From Hyphomicrobiaceae bacterium (GTDB lineage: Bacteria > Pseudomonadota > Alphaproteobacteria > Rhizobiales > Hyphomicrobiaceae), in the NCBI GenBank assembly GCA_025359005.1, contig JANYHP010000496.1, positions 1-8,131 on the forward strand: 8,131 nt of DNA, written 5' to 3'. Below are positions 1 through 6,539 of the stretch, in pieces. The notes under the pieces were generated by a model. It saw only the letters and a list, made by a program, of their open reading frames with translations, was not told the origin of the DNA and searched no databases. Numbering within the stretch: the first letter of the stretch is position 1; each line of letters opens with the position of its first letter. A program made the position numbers and the translations under genes.

Positions 1-473
1 GATTGGCCAATTTGCTTTCTGAGCATTTCAAGGCCGTCGATGCGCTGCGACGCCGCGTCATACATGGTTTGGCCGACGCTCTTGGCGCCGGCCGTCGCCT
101 GCCGCTGCCGCTCGATTTCGGCGGTGTAGGCGCCTCCAGAAGTCGAATTGTAGAGCGTATCTCTGTTATAAAACTGTGACGCGCCAGGCGTGTTGCCTTT
201 CAACGCCGATTGCACCGCGTTGAAATCGGCGGGCAGGGCGCCGCGAATTTCCGGATTATTGAGAAGGGCCGCGATATCCCCCATGTTCGTCAGCTTGTTG
301 AACGAATTGTGGGTGTCCTGCAGCTGCTTGTACTGCTGCTGCATCTGCTGCAGTTGCTGGATCATCTGTGCAATCCCGGCGACATCGATGACAGGAATGC
401 CCTGCGCCTCGGCGAGCGTGGCGTTGAGGAAAAGGCCCACGGCCAAGCCTAGTCCAAACGAGTGCTTTCGCAT
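1..473 (-). CDS. virB5: VirB5-like minor pilin of type IV secretion system (partial, C-terminus off the window)
   Basis: The minus strand reads open from ATG at 473 to the window edge, giving about 157 residues of a longer protein; VirB5 proteins are usually 200-240 residues. The N-terminus (MRKHSFGLGLAVGLFL) is a signal peptide with a likely cut after AEA, near residue 23. It is followed by GIPVIDVAGIAQ, typical of the mature VirB5 start. Residues about 36-52 are glutamine-rich (QQLQQMQQQYKQLQ) and should form the coiled coil of the VirB5 helical bundle. VirB5 is a periplasmic, pilus-tip subunit that helps contact the recipient cell. The gene follows virB4 in the same direction, as in standard virB order, but after an unusually wide 153-bp gap. 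The ATG has only a weak upstream GGATTGGGA purine stretch. The family call is firm; the exact subfamily is not. Confidence 0.85.
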   Translation of the reverse strand, partial: MRKHSFGLGLAVGLFLNATLAEAQGIPVIDVAGIAQMIQQLQQMQQQYKQLQDTHNSFNKLTNMGDIAALLNNPEIRGALPADFNAVQSALKGNTPGASQFYNRDTLYNSTSGGAYTAEIERQRQATAGAKSVGQTMYDAASQRIDGLEMLRKQIGQ

Positions 474-626
474 CGGGATCCCAATCCATCTGTTGTTCAA
501 GGACAGCGGCGCCCCGGCCGCCCGTCAACGTCGTCACGCCAGAGAATGCAACGGACGCAACAAGGCCGGCGCCTCGCGAGCAGGCGCTCTTGGAAAACAG
601 ATAATGCAAAACAGAACGTCGAGTGC
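474..626 (-). other. Intergenic gap between virB4 and virB5
   Basis: These 153 bp break an otherwise overlapping operon. I see no convincing gene. The virB5 frame has in-frame stops here, and the one long frame crossing the region is a shadow of virB5. A GC-rich inverted repeat (GCGGC, loop GCCCCG, GCCGC at 506-521) lies 33 bp upstream of the virB5 start. No T-run follows it on the minus strand, so it is not a standard terminator. It could affect message stability or translation of virB5, but that is inference. Confidence 0.4.
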
Positions 627-2987
627 TCAAGCCGCGCGCATCTGCTGATGCAGCAAATGCAGCCACTGCGCGGGATCATCGCCGACCTTGGCACGCAACT
701 CGTCGAGCAGCCGCACCGACGCCGCCCGGCCCGATAAGATATCCAGTTCCTCAGTGAACCCCGACAGATTGAGTTCGACGACGACGCTGGCATGGTCCTG
801 CTTGATCAGAAAACGTCGGCTGGCTGGTGTCAGGACGCTGCTGACCAAAGAAAATTCGCGCGGGCCAAGCTTCATGCCTTGCCGGTAGTCGACCGGATCG
901 GCCCGCCCATTCGGCATATAAATCTGCGTGGCACACTGCTCGATGATGGTGTGGGAAATCGCGCTGCGGAGCGCGTCGCGGGGTGATTGAGTCGCAAAAA
1001 TGATCGCGCCATTCTTCTTGCGGATTGTCTTCAGGTGATCCTGGACGAAGGCGCGAAAACCATCGTCCTCGAGCGCCTTCCAAAACTCATCGATCGCGAT
1101 CAAGACCCGTTGACCGTCCAACAATGCCTCGACCCGGTGAAACAGGTAGTCCATCAGCGGGCCACGTATTTCTGGGATATCCAAAACCTCTGTCATATCG
1201 AAACCAAGAACTTGAGCGTCGAGGCTGATGTAGTCGGCGTCGCCGTCAAAAACCCACCCATTGGGCTCGCCGCGCACCCAACGGCGGAGCCGCGCGGCGA
1301 GGCCACCCGCATCCGTCGTATCGAGGTACATGAGTAAGCCGGAGAGCGAGCGTTCACCGCGCGGCACTTGTGCCAGAGCCTTCAGCGCGATCGGGACTGA
1401 GGCGCGCTCTTGTGGCGACAGCGCGCCGCCCGCCAAACTTTCGACCCAGCGGCAAAACCATCCCAGGGATTTGTCATTGATCTCCAGCGCCTTCAGGGGC
1501 GCACAGCCGGTTGCCGTGCCAACGGCTAAAGAAAAGTAAGTGCCGCCAACGGCCCGGACAAACAATTCGCACCCTCGATCCTTGTCCATCACCACGATGC
1601 GCGGCGCGTGCTTGAGCGACTGGGCCAGCAGGAAATTCAGGACGACGGTCTTGCCGGAGCCTGATGGGCCACAGATGAACGTATTGCCGAGTTCGCCCAC
1701 ATGCCATGAGAAATAAAATGGCGCGCCGGAACTCGTCCGCAACAGGGCGACCGCCGGGCCCCAGTGGTTGCCGTCACGACGCCCCTTCGGATAGCCGTGA
1801 AACGCCGACAACGACGAAAAGTTGCGGCTTGTGATATAGCCGCGACGGCATCGGTACTTGGCATTTCCAGGCAATTGCGCCCACCATGCGGCCTCCAGCC
1901 CCATGTCTTCGCGGGTCACAACCGCCCCGCCATGCATCAGCGCGTTGCGAGCGGCGGCCATGTGGTCACCCAACTGCTTGCCGCTGTCGGCAAAGATGGT
2001 GACCGATGCCTGGTGCTCGCCGAATGTGAACTTGTTGTCTTGCAGTTCGCCCAAGGCATGAGCCAGGAGAGGCACCTGTTTGCGCGCGCCATCGTTGGCT
2101 GACGCGAGCTGGTTACTCCGGCGTTTCAGGATTTCCCGGGCGGTGGATTTGCCGACAAACCGCCAGGACTGCACGGCCGTCATTTCAAACGGCACCGTCA
2201 GCAACTCATCCATCATCGTCGGGCTGCAGGCGCTCGGATACTCCTTGAGACCATAGACGCCTGCGTATCGCGTTCTTTCGGGATGCCGGATTTCAACTGT
2301 GTCGCCACCAAACACCAAACGATCCTGATAGACCGCCGACCAGACAGGGCCCATTGTCAGCGGCACGTGCTCCATTCGACCGCCCAACAACCAATGCAGC
2401 ACGGCAGCAATCTCAGAACACACCACACCGTCGGGCTCGACCAACCCGAGAACGCGCCCGCCTACACGAGATAAGCCCGACGCGACACCAAGCACGGTCT
2501 CTTTGTGCTTGATCAGCAGCTCTTCACCAGCAGCGGACGCGAGAGCCGTTCCGCCTGTCACGCCACCGATGATCGATGCCAGCCAATGGGAAGCAGGACC
2601 CGATTCCGGCGAACGCAGCACCGCCAGAAACAATCGATTGCGATAGAGTTCTGTCAGGTTGAGGCGTCCGCGGTAGCGATCGTCCAAACGTTGCGCAAAT
2701 GGGCTCGTGAACGCGCCTTGCGGATATTCAGAAACGCGCCGACGGATGGTCAGGCCCCACAGCATGACAGCGTCATCGGCCAGGTTCAACCACAGCGCAT
2801 TCAAGTCCCGATCGTGCGCATTGATATCATCCATATCGACGGCTTCGAAGGGGAGGCCTTCGAGTTCGATGATGGAGAGGAGTTCGCCGCCGGCCAGGGC
2901 GACGGTTTCGCTATCGACGTGCCTGATGTACGGGATGTGCCGGGAGCCCAGCACATCTCGTTTCGCCATTGCTTCGCGGTCAGACAT
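627..2987 (-). CDS. virB4: VirB4 family type IV secretion ATPase
   Basis: This is a 786-residue protein, a normal length for VirB4. VirB4 is the inner-membrane-associated AAA+ ATPase that powers pilus biogenesis and substrate transfer. The N-terminal half carries the CagE/TrbE/VirB domain. The C-terminal half is the RecA-like motor, with Walker A GPSGSGKT at residues 440-447 and Walker B VLIAIDEFW with D633-E634. FATQSP, shortly after, is the conserved sensor-like segment seen in VirB4 and TraC proteins. The start chosen is the ATG at 2987, inside the end of virB3 (ATGTCTGA, 8-bp overlap), which implies translational coupling. The ATG at 2969 (MAKRDVLG) is a good alternative giving 780 residues. 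The frame is open further upstream to 3161, but that part covers virB3 in another frame and is not family-like. Both Walker motifs look intact, so the enzyme should be functional. Confidence 0.96.
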   Translation of the reverse strand: MSDREAMAKRDVLGSRHIPYIRHVDSETVALAGGELLSIIELEGLPFEAVDMDDINAHDRDLNALWLNLADDAVMLWGLTIRRRVSEYPQGAFTSPFAQRLDDRYRGRLNLTELYRNRLFLAVLRSPESGPASHWLASIIGGVTGGTALASAAGEELLIKHKETVLGVASGLSRVGGRVLGLVEPDGVVCSEIAAVLHWLLGGRMEHVPLTMGPVWSAVYQDRLVFGGDTVEIRHPERTRYAGVYGLKEYPSACSPTMMDELLTVPFEMTAVQSWRFVGKSTAREILKRRSNQLASANDGARKQVPLLAHALGELQDNKFTFGEHQASVTIFADSGKQLGDHMAAARNALMHGGAVVTREDMGLEAAWWAQLPGNAKYRCRRGYITSRNFSSLSAFHGYPKGRRDGNHWGPAVALLRTSSGAPFYFSWHVGELGNTFICGPSGSGKTVVLNFLLAQSLKHAPRIVVMDKDRGCELFVRAVGGTYFSLAVGTATGCAPLKALEINDKSLGWFCRWVESLAGGALSPQERASVPIALKALAQVPRGERSLSGLLMYLDTTDAGGLAARLRRWVRGEPNGWVFDGDADYISLDAQVLGFDMTEVLDIPEIRGPLMDYLFHRVEALLDGQRVLIAIDEFWKALEDDGFRAFVQDHLKTIRKKNGAIIFATQSPRDALRSAISHTIIEQCATQIYMPNGRADPVDYRQGMKLGPREFSLVSSVLTPASRRFLIKQDHASVVVELNLSGFTEELDILSGRAASVRLLDELRAKVGDDPAQWLHLLHQQMRAA

Positions 2988-3318
2988 GATCGAGATCCGA
3001 TGCTGTATAGCTGACGCCATGACGCAAAGGGGATACAGAGGACCCACCCCAATGGGCTTTGTTGCGTTGCAGGCCACCCGTCTCAAGCCAGCCCTGCAGG
3101 ACCCGGAACCGGTTGTGGTCCTGCCAAAGTAAAAATCGAAAGGCGTAGTGGATGATCGCACCGGCTGCGAGCACCTTCCATGACGAGGTCACCACATAAC
3201 AAATCATGGTGAGCCCCACGTTCAGGCCAAACGCCTCCATCGTCACACCCATGTACAAAACCGGCCGAGTGCAGGCGAGAAAGCAGACGCTGTGGCTTTC
3301 CCGGGCCTCTTGATCCAT
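2980..3318 (-). CDS. virB3: VirB3 family inner-membrane protein of type IV secretion system
   Basis: This protein of 112 residues has the short length typical of VirB3. VirB3 sits in the inner membrane, works with VirB4 in pilus assembly, and in some systems is fused to it. After a polar N-terminus come two hydrophobic stretches at about residues 26-46 (FGLNVGLTMICYVVTS) and 47-65 (WKVLAAGAIIHYAFRFLLW), the family's paired membrane helices. A polar tail follows. The segment TRPVLYMGVTMEAF near residues 17-30 matches the conserved VirB3 N-terminal block, in which an arginine-proline pair precedes the first helix. The ATG shares one base with the virB2 stop (TGATG), and the stop lies inside the start of virB4. 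This indicates tight coupling of virB2, virB3 and virB4. Confidence 0.9.
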   Translation of the reverse strand: MDQEARESHSVCFLACTRPVLYMGVTMEAFGLNVGLTMICYVVTSSWKVLAAGAIIHYAFRFLLWQDHNRFRVLQGWLETGGLQRNKAHWGGSSVSPLRHGVSYTASDLDHV

Positions 3319-3617
3319 CAGATCCCCGTCAGGGCTGCGGCGATCTCATTGGCACCGAAGATAACGCCGATGCCGATGACCACGAGCAAGGCGCGCTTTG
3401 GGTCCATTTGACCGAATACCCACATCAATCCCACCGCCACGATACCAAGAACGCAGATGGCCTTTCCGAGCGGACCAATGACAGTCTGCGTGATACTGGT
3501 GAGCACCGAAGTTATTTTGTCGAAACCGCCAGCGGCAAGCGCCACGTCCGGCAGTAGGATTGTGAGTGCGAAGATCGCTGCCACGGTGAGGCCTGGCTGC
3601 CTGATGTCTCTGGACAT
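3318..3617 (-). CDS. virB2: VirB2 family conjugative pilin
   Basis: This 99-residue prepilin is the major subunit of the conjugative pilus. Residues 1-28 are a long signal peptide ending in VALA, with cleavage expected before AGGFDK. The mature ~71-residue part has two hydrophobic helices, at about residues 46-66 (VIGPLGKAICVLGIVAVGLMWVF) and 75-92 (ALLVVIGIGVIFGANEIA). They are separated by a short polar loop, GQMDPKR, in the usual VirB2 arrangement. The start at 3617 is favoured over the longer frame to 3683 by the clear ribosome site GGAG at 3627-3624, six bases away, and by the signal peptide that begins there. That ribosome site sits just before the end of virB1, whose stop is 11 bp upstream. 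Confidence 0.93.
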   Translation of the reverse strand: MSRDIRQPGLTVAAIFALTILLPDVALAAGGFDKITSVLTSITQTVIGPLGKAICVLGIVAVGLMWVFGQMDPKRALLVVIGIGVIFGANEIAAALTGI

Positions 3618-3623
3618 AATGTG

Positions 3624-3627
3624 CTCC
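3624..3627 (-). promoter_or_regulatory. Ribosome binding site fixing the virB2 start
   Basis: GGAG on the minus strand lies six bases before the virB2 ATG, as AACGGAGCACATTATG. It supports the 99-residue pilin over the longer open frame and falls in the 11-bp gap after the virB1 stop. Confidence 0.7.
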
Positions 3628-3628
3628 G

Positions 3629-4300
3629 TTATTTGCTGAAGATGACAACGCCACTCGACTTTGCGCGCGCGAACACGTCCCACTTCGGAGGCTCGGCTAC
3701 CGGCCTACTTGGTGCCTCTCGTGGCGTCTGCTGTAACGCCTCCATCTCGTCGTTTTTTGTGCTGAGCAACGTGCCGGCGGACCTTGAGATGGACACTGTC
3801 TTCAAAGCAGCAGGCGGCAGCCTGCCCTTCAGGGACATCTTCGCAACCACGTCCGCCTTAGATCGCTCGGCGGTCACGGCACTCTCATAGGCGGCACCGC
3901 TGGCGAAGCGGTCATCCGGGCGCCACCAATCACGGATGGCCACGCGATCCCACAAAGGCTGATCAACCCCCCGTTTGTCAGCCTCCGCATGCGCCGCCTT
4001 GATCAGGGTCTGTGCCGCAGCCAGGGATAGGCAAGGATCAAAGCCGTCGGCGATGCTGACCCCCGCCTTTTGTAACCGGCCCGCCGTCAGCCCCATCAGT
4101 CCAATGCCTGGGTCCCGCCCCTGATCCGCAGCGCCAACCGCCATGGCGACGCCCTCGCCCGACGAGGTCGCAAGTGCAATTAAAGACCCGTCCCGTATTG
4201 CGAGTGGGCTCACCCCGCTTTCGACCATTGCAATGGCCGCCAACAGATTAAGCGCCACCGCTGGCGCGCAAGCCGTTGCCAGCGCCTCAAAGATCGGCAT
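3629..4300 (-). CDS. virB1: VirB1-like lytic transglycosylase of type IV secretion system
   Basis: This 223-residue protein should make local cuts in peptidoglycan for assembly of the secretion channel. The N-terminus PIFEALATACAPAVALNLLAAIAMVESG matches the start of the VirB1 SLT domain, with E27 in the ESG motif as the expected catalytic acid. The later block GIGLMGL...FDPCLSLAAA corresponds to the second SLT motif and the conserved DPC-LAAA segment. In most relatives the MGL position reads as a Gln-containing motif (MQI or GQV), so this copy is atypical there. No classical signal peptide precedes the domain; some VirB1 proteins, as I recall Brucella's, begin the same way. The tail is proline- and alanine-rich and ends with WDVF, seen in other VirB1 C-termini. 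A ribosome site AAGGA lies about nine bases upstream, overlapping the stop of the preceding gene. Confidence 0.88.
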   Translation of the reverse strand: MPIFEALATACAPAVALNLLAAIAMVESGVSPLAIRDGSLIALATSSGEGVAMAVGAADQGRDPGIGLMGLTAGRLQKAGVSIADGFDPCLSLAAAQTLIKAAHAEADKRGVDQPLWDRVAIRDWWRPDDRFASGAAYESAVTAERSKADVVAKMSLKGRLPPAALKTVSISRSAGTLLSTKNDEMEALQQTPREAPSRPVAEPPKWDVFARAKSSGVVIFSK

Positions 4301-4312
4301 GATGTGAATTCC

Positions 4313-4621
4313 TTAGAAGTTTTCCCGGCGGACGGCGCCCGAAGCGTCTGTCCACTGTATCCAGCGGTCAGCGGCCTTCTTGCCCTGACTGACAACAACC
4401 CCACCGACGCCAATTGTCCCCGTGTCGCAGGAGAACGACCCGCGACCGCGCAATATACCCAGCATCTTTTGAATTGGCGCACGACACTCTGTTACAGTCG
4501 CCCACCCAGCCGGATTTGATAAGCAGAGCAACAACGTGCATCCAAACCCATCCGCTCGCGCCGTAACCGCCACTGAAGAGAGCGTGCCAGCAACAAACAG
4601 CCACTTACCGGGGAACCGCAT
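4313..4621 (-). CDS. Small secreted four-cysteine protein, first gene of the virB operon (TrbM/KikA-like)
   Basis: This protein of 102 residues has a signal peptide (MRFPGKWLFVAGTLSSVAVTARA, cut after A23). The mature part has four cysteines at C28, C33, C46 and C65. The pattern GFGCTLLLCLSNP...ECRAPIQKM resembles small periplasmic proteins near conjugation genes, such as the TrbM and KikA groups, in which a CxxxLC pair is followed by a Cys before Pro-Ile. The resemblance comes from memory of the motif, so the family name is tentative. Four cysteines outside the cytoplasm suggest two disulfides. The stop is 12 bp before virB1, so it is probably the operon's first gene. The start at 4621 is chosen because the signal peptide begins there and GAGG lies five bases upstream. 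The open frame continues to 4690, but that would bury the signal sequence. Its exact role in transfer is unknown. Confidence 0.7.
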   Translation of the reverse strand: MRFPGKWLFVAGTLSSVAVTARADGFGCTLLLCLSNPAGWATVTECRAPIQKMLGILRGRGSFSCDTGTIGVGGVVVSQGKKAADRWIQWTDASGAVRRENF

Positions 4622-4622
4622 G
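4619..4622. promoter_or_regulatory. Shared CATG: overlapping divergent start codons
   Basis: The plus-strand ATG of the winged-helix gene (4620-4622) and the minus-strand ATG of the secreted-protein gene (4621-4619) lie in the same CATG. Each has a plausible ribosome site (GGGGAA on plus, GAGG on minus). If both are used, each promoter must lie inside the other coding region. If the plus start is really 4710, the space from 4622 to 4709 is the divergent promoter region. I see no strong -35/-10 pair there. Confidence 0.4.
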
Positions 4623-5048
4623 AAGACCTCAAAGCCGAAGAGCAGCAAGTCGCGCTCGCCACTTACCAATAGGTTGTTACGTGATTCCAAGATAGCACCG
4701 CCGAAAGTTATGCACAGTCTCGATGCAGCCGACTTTCGCGCGATCTGTTATCGCGCGCTCGAGGTCATCAACGACCCAGCTGCCGGACATTCGACATCTG
4801 CGAAAAATAGCCTCTATGGCTACCTCAGCCGCGTCGCACTGATGCAGCTCGACGGCGATCCGACAACGAAAACGGAAATTGCGTTGCGTTCGGAAGCGCA
4901 TCCCAACAATGTGAAGGCCGCTATGACCCGGCTCGAAAAGCTCGGGTTGGTGACTGTAACGATTGTGGGTTCGGAGACCGGCACCACGCGCGCGACGTAC
5001 ACGATCTCGCAGAAACTCATCAAATCGGCACGCACGCTGAAAAAGTAA
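4620..5048 (+). CDS. Winged-helix DNA-binding protein, probable regulator of the transfer operon
   Basis: With the ATG at 4620 this is a 142-residue basic protein. Residues 1-30 are Lys/Ser-rich. The segment from about residue 31 (MHSLDAADFRAICYRALEVIND) to 77 is helical. Residues about 82-111 (TKTEIALRSEAHPNNVKAAMTRLEKLGLV) read as a winged helix-turn-helix with a MarR-like helix order. A beta wing follows at about 112-132 (VTVTIVGSETGTTRATYTIS). I cannot assign it to a named family. Divergent placement beside the virB-type operon suggests a local transcription regulator, possibly autoregulatory; that is inference. Starts are uncertain. GTG 4536 lies deep inside the opposing gene, ATG 4620 has GGGGAA six bases upstream, and ATG 4710 (112 residues) would leave 88 bp for divergent promoters but has a poor ribosome site. 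Confidence 0.72.
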   Translation: MKTSKPKSSKSRSPLTNRLLRDSKIAPPKVMHSLDAADFRAICYRALEVINDPAAGHSTSAKNSLYGYLSRVALMQLDGDPTTKTEIALRSEAHPNNVKAAMTRLEKLGLVTVTIVGSETGTTRATYTISQKLIKSARTLKK

Positions 5049-5427
5049 TCGGCCCGCAACGAGCGCCGCCTTGGTGGGTTGATGCTCCCAAAATGTCCAC
5101 AACCAATCTTGCGCACGCGACGTGCCTACCGTGTAACAAAATCAATGGGCCGCCGCAGGTCATCGAACGAGTGGTCGACATCGACACTTTGCAATTCAAT
5201 TAGCCCAGCTCGCACTCCAGCGAAGTATAGATTATGATGCGGCTGGACAGGTTAGGTGAGCACACAGAAAAGTGGATCCCTAGGCCATTACAGCTCCGCG
5301 CTGCCACGCTGATGACATGCCTGCCTTGAGCTCAGCACTATACTTCTTGTTGGTAAGTGACAACCAAGGGCGGTTTGGTGTGCATGCCGGCTTGACGTTG
5401 TCTCCGGAAGTCCACCACAACGGGCGC
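5049..5427. other. Gene-poor region between the two helix-turn-helix genes
   Basis: About 380 bp hold no recognised gene. Parts around 5180-5350 look richer in A and T than the operon. A small perfect inverted repeat, GCACG-CGA-CGTGC, lies at 5113-5125. No T-run marks a terminator after the winged-helix gene. The next open frame could start as early as 5317, but I favour 5428. The place beside the transfer operon is where an origin of transfer or promoters might be, but I recognise no nic motif. Confidence 0.35.
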
Positions 5428-5913
5428 ATGGGCAAACACCGGACAGTCTCACCAGATTTTGTATCGCGCCAAGAGGCGGCGACCCGACTGATGTTGAGCC
5501 TTAGACAAGTTGATCGCTTGATGACCAGAGGCACGTTGCCTCGGACCAAAGTCAGTGCCAATCGGACCGGCATCTTACGGATTGCCTTTGATGGCTATCT
5601 CGCGAGCCTGGGCCTTGCCGCAATGCAAAAAACCCAATGCGAGAGTGCGCCGTCAACCGAAGAGACCGGCGCGCATGAACTTCAAGAGTATTCTGCAAGT
5701 GGCTATGCCAGCTATCAATTCGAAACCACAGATGATTGCAGAACGTTTGCATTGAAGGCCGATCGCATAGGCCTTCGAGGCTCAATCTCACTCAATGACG
5801 ATGCCGGCCACGTTATCCTCAAGTGGCATCGTGATCTTGGATTTGAAGTAAAATATCTAGAGTCGATCCTGACGCGCTGGTCATTTCCGTTCGTCAGAAA
5901 AGCCGAAGATTGA
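5428..5913 (+). CDS. Excisionase-like helix-turn-helix protein of unknown role
   Basis: This protein of 161 residues starts MGKHRTVSPDF. Residues about 11-52 (FVSRQEAATRLMLSLRQVDRLMTRGTLP...RTGILRI) follow the pattern of excisionase/MerR-type helix-turn-helix domains: a 'sREAAarLgvSlrtVdrlI' helix pair, then a short wing. A middle region at about 68-90 is polar and low in predicted structure. A C-terminal part at about 95-161 contains alternating strands (YASYQFETTDD...GSISLNDDAGHVILKWHRDLGF) that I do not recognise. The same frame is open from an ATG at 5317, adding 37 residues that do not look like part of the domain. Neither start has a strong ribosome site. It may be an element-encoded regulator or recombination directionality factor; the rest is unknown. 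Confidence 0.6.
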   Translation: MGKHRTVSPDFVSRQEAATRLMLSLRQVDRLMTRGTLPRTKVSANRTGILRIAFDGYLASLGLAAMQKTQCESAPSTEETGAHELQEYSASGYASYQFETTDDCRTFALKADRIGLRGSISLNDDAGHVILKWHRDLGFEVKYLESILTRWSFPFVRKAED

Positions 5914-6103
5914 AAATCGCGATGGCGCAAAGGTGCTTACACGGGTTGGTCTTCCTCGCTGAACTGAACGGGTGCGGTTCACTGTAGTAGAGCACTCGGG
6001 TGTTAGCCGGCGCGCAATTGTGCCCTTCCGTATTGCCTCAGAAAGGAACGTTATCCGGGCGCCTGGTCGGTCGCGACGGCAGCGGTTCAGCGATGATCTG
6101 CGT
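5914..6103. other. Short gene-free stretch before the insertion-sequence cluster
   Basis: No credible gene or clear terminator is visible. Short frames on both strands do not resemble known proteins. It borders the mosaic of transposase fragments starting near 6104. Confidence 0.3.
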
Positions 6104-6148
6104 CAGCATGTCGAGCAGCTTCGGGATGGCCGCGATCTCGTTGGAATT
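6104..6148 (-). pseudogene. Possible ISAs1-type transposase relic (15 codons)
   Basis: A minus-strand frame different from that of the neighbouring istA encodes NSNEIAAIPKLLDML. This closely resembles the conserved block before the IDAMG motif of ISAs1-family transposases (typically kSNEItAIP.LL..L). The resemblance stops at once: the next residues (TQIIAEPLP) do not continue the family, and the frame ends at a TGA at 6040-6038. It begins exactly where istA homology ends (about 6147), which fits a junction between two transposase fragments. With only 15 residues, chance similarity is possible. Confidence 0.3.
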
Positions 6149-6510
6149 GACGGCGTCATATCGTGCTGGGGCATCAAGCCCTGATAGCGTTGCGTAAGAT
6201 CTTCCTGCGCATCACGATCCAGAACACCGAACGCCGCTGACAATCTGTCGCGCCGATGTTCCAACGGCACGCCGTCGAGCGCCCACAGCGCATTCTGACG
6301 CCCCTCGGCCAGGGCAGCGAAGCTCTCGCCGCCGAGTACGACGTGGGCATGGGCGAAACTGGAGAAGGTCAGCCGGACGTGATGCAGCCGATGATCGTAA
6401 ATGAAGTTGGCAACCATGATGGCCAAGACGTTCGTGTCGGTGAAATCGGACAAACCGAGACGGCCGAGCGGGCGCTCATGTCGGAACAACACATCCTGCT
6501 CGCGCCCGGC
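6147..6510 (-). pseudogene. istA: IS21-family IstA transposase, distal fragment (truncated)
   Basis: This is the downstream half of an istA split by the IS630 element. It encodes LFRHERPLGRLGLSDFTD, then FSSFAHAHVVLGGESFAALAEGRQNALWALDGVPLEHRRDRLSAAF. This is the recognisable catalytic core of the IS21 IstA DDE integrase, with the first Asp in GLSDFTD and the second in HRRDRLS. Family similarity ends at MTPS (about 6147). In relatives the next residues are the RNN and ENGSIES segment with the catalytic Glu, so the third catalytic residue and the C-terminal part are missing. The residual frame stops at 6103. No istB is present downstream. The fragment cannot encode an active transposase. Its frame joins that of the fragment at 7671-7923 when the IS630 element is removed. 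Confidence 0.82.
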
Positions 6511-6512
6511 TA

Positions 6513-6539
6513 GTACCCGGAATCACAAGTCCCTAAGAC
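6513..6539 (+). repeat. Left terminal inverted repeat of the IS630 element
   Basis: GTACCCGGAATCACAAGTCC and the following bases match the opposite end (7668-7642, minus strand: GTACCTGCTATCGCACTTGA...) at about 17 of 27 positions. Identity is perfect in the first five bases. The TA just outside belongs to the target duplication. Confidence 0.75.

Noticed and set aside
506..521. GC-rich hairpin as a transcription terminator
   Set aside because: No run of T follows on either strand, and it lies inside an operon.
256..666. 136-residue minus-strand open frame
   Set aside because: It is a shadow: it overlaps virB5 in another frame and shows no family features, while the virB5 frame has a signal peptide and the expected mature start.
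2988..3161. Longer virB4 start upstream of 2987
   Set aside because: The extra residues come from reading virB3 in another frame and are not VirB4-like; the overlap start at 2987 or 2969 fits the family.
5972..6197. Overlapping 65-70 residue plus-strand frames near 6000-6190
   Set aside because: They cross the junction of two minus-strand transposase fragments and have no supporting ribosome site or similarity.
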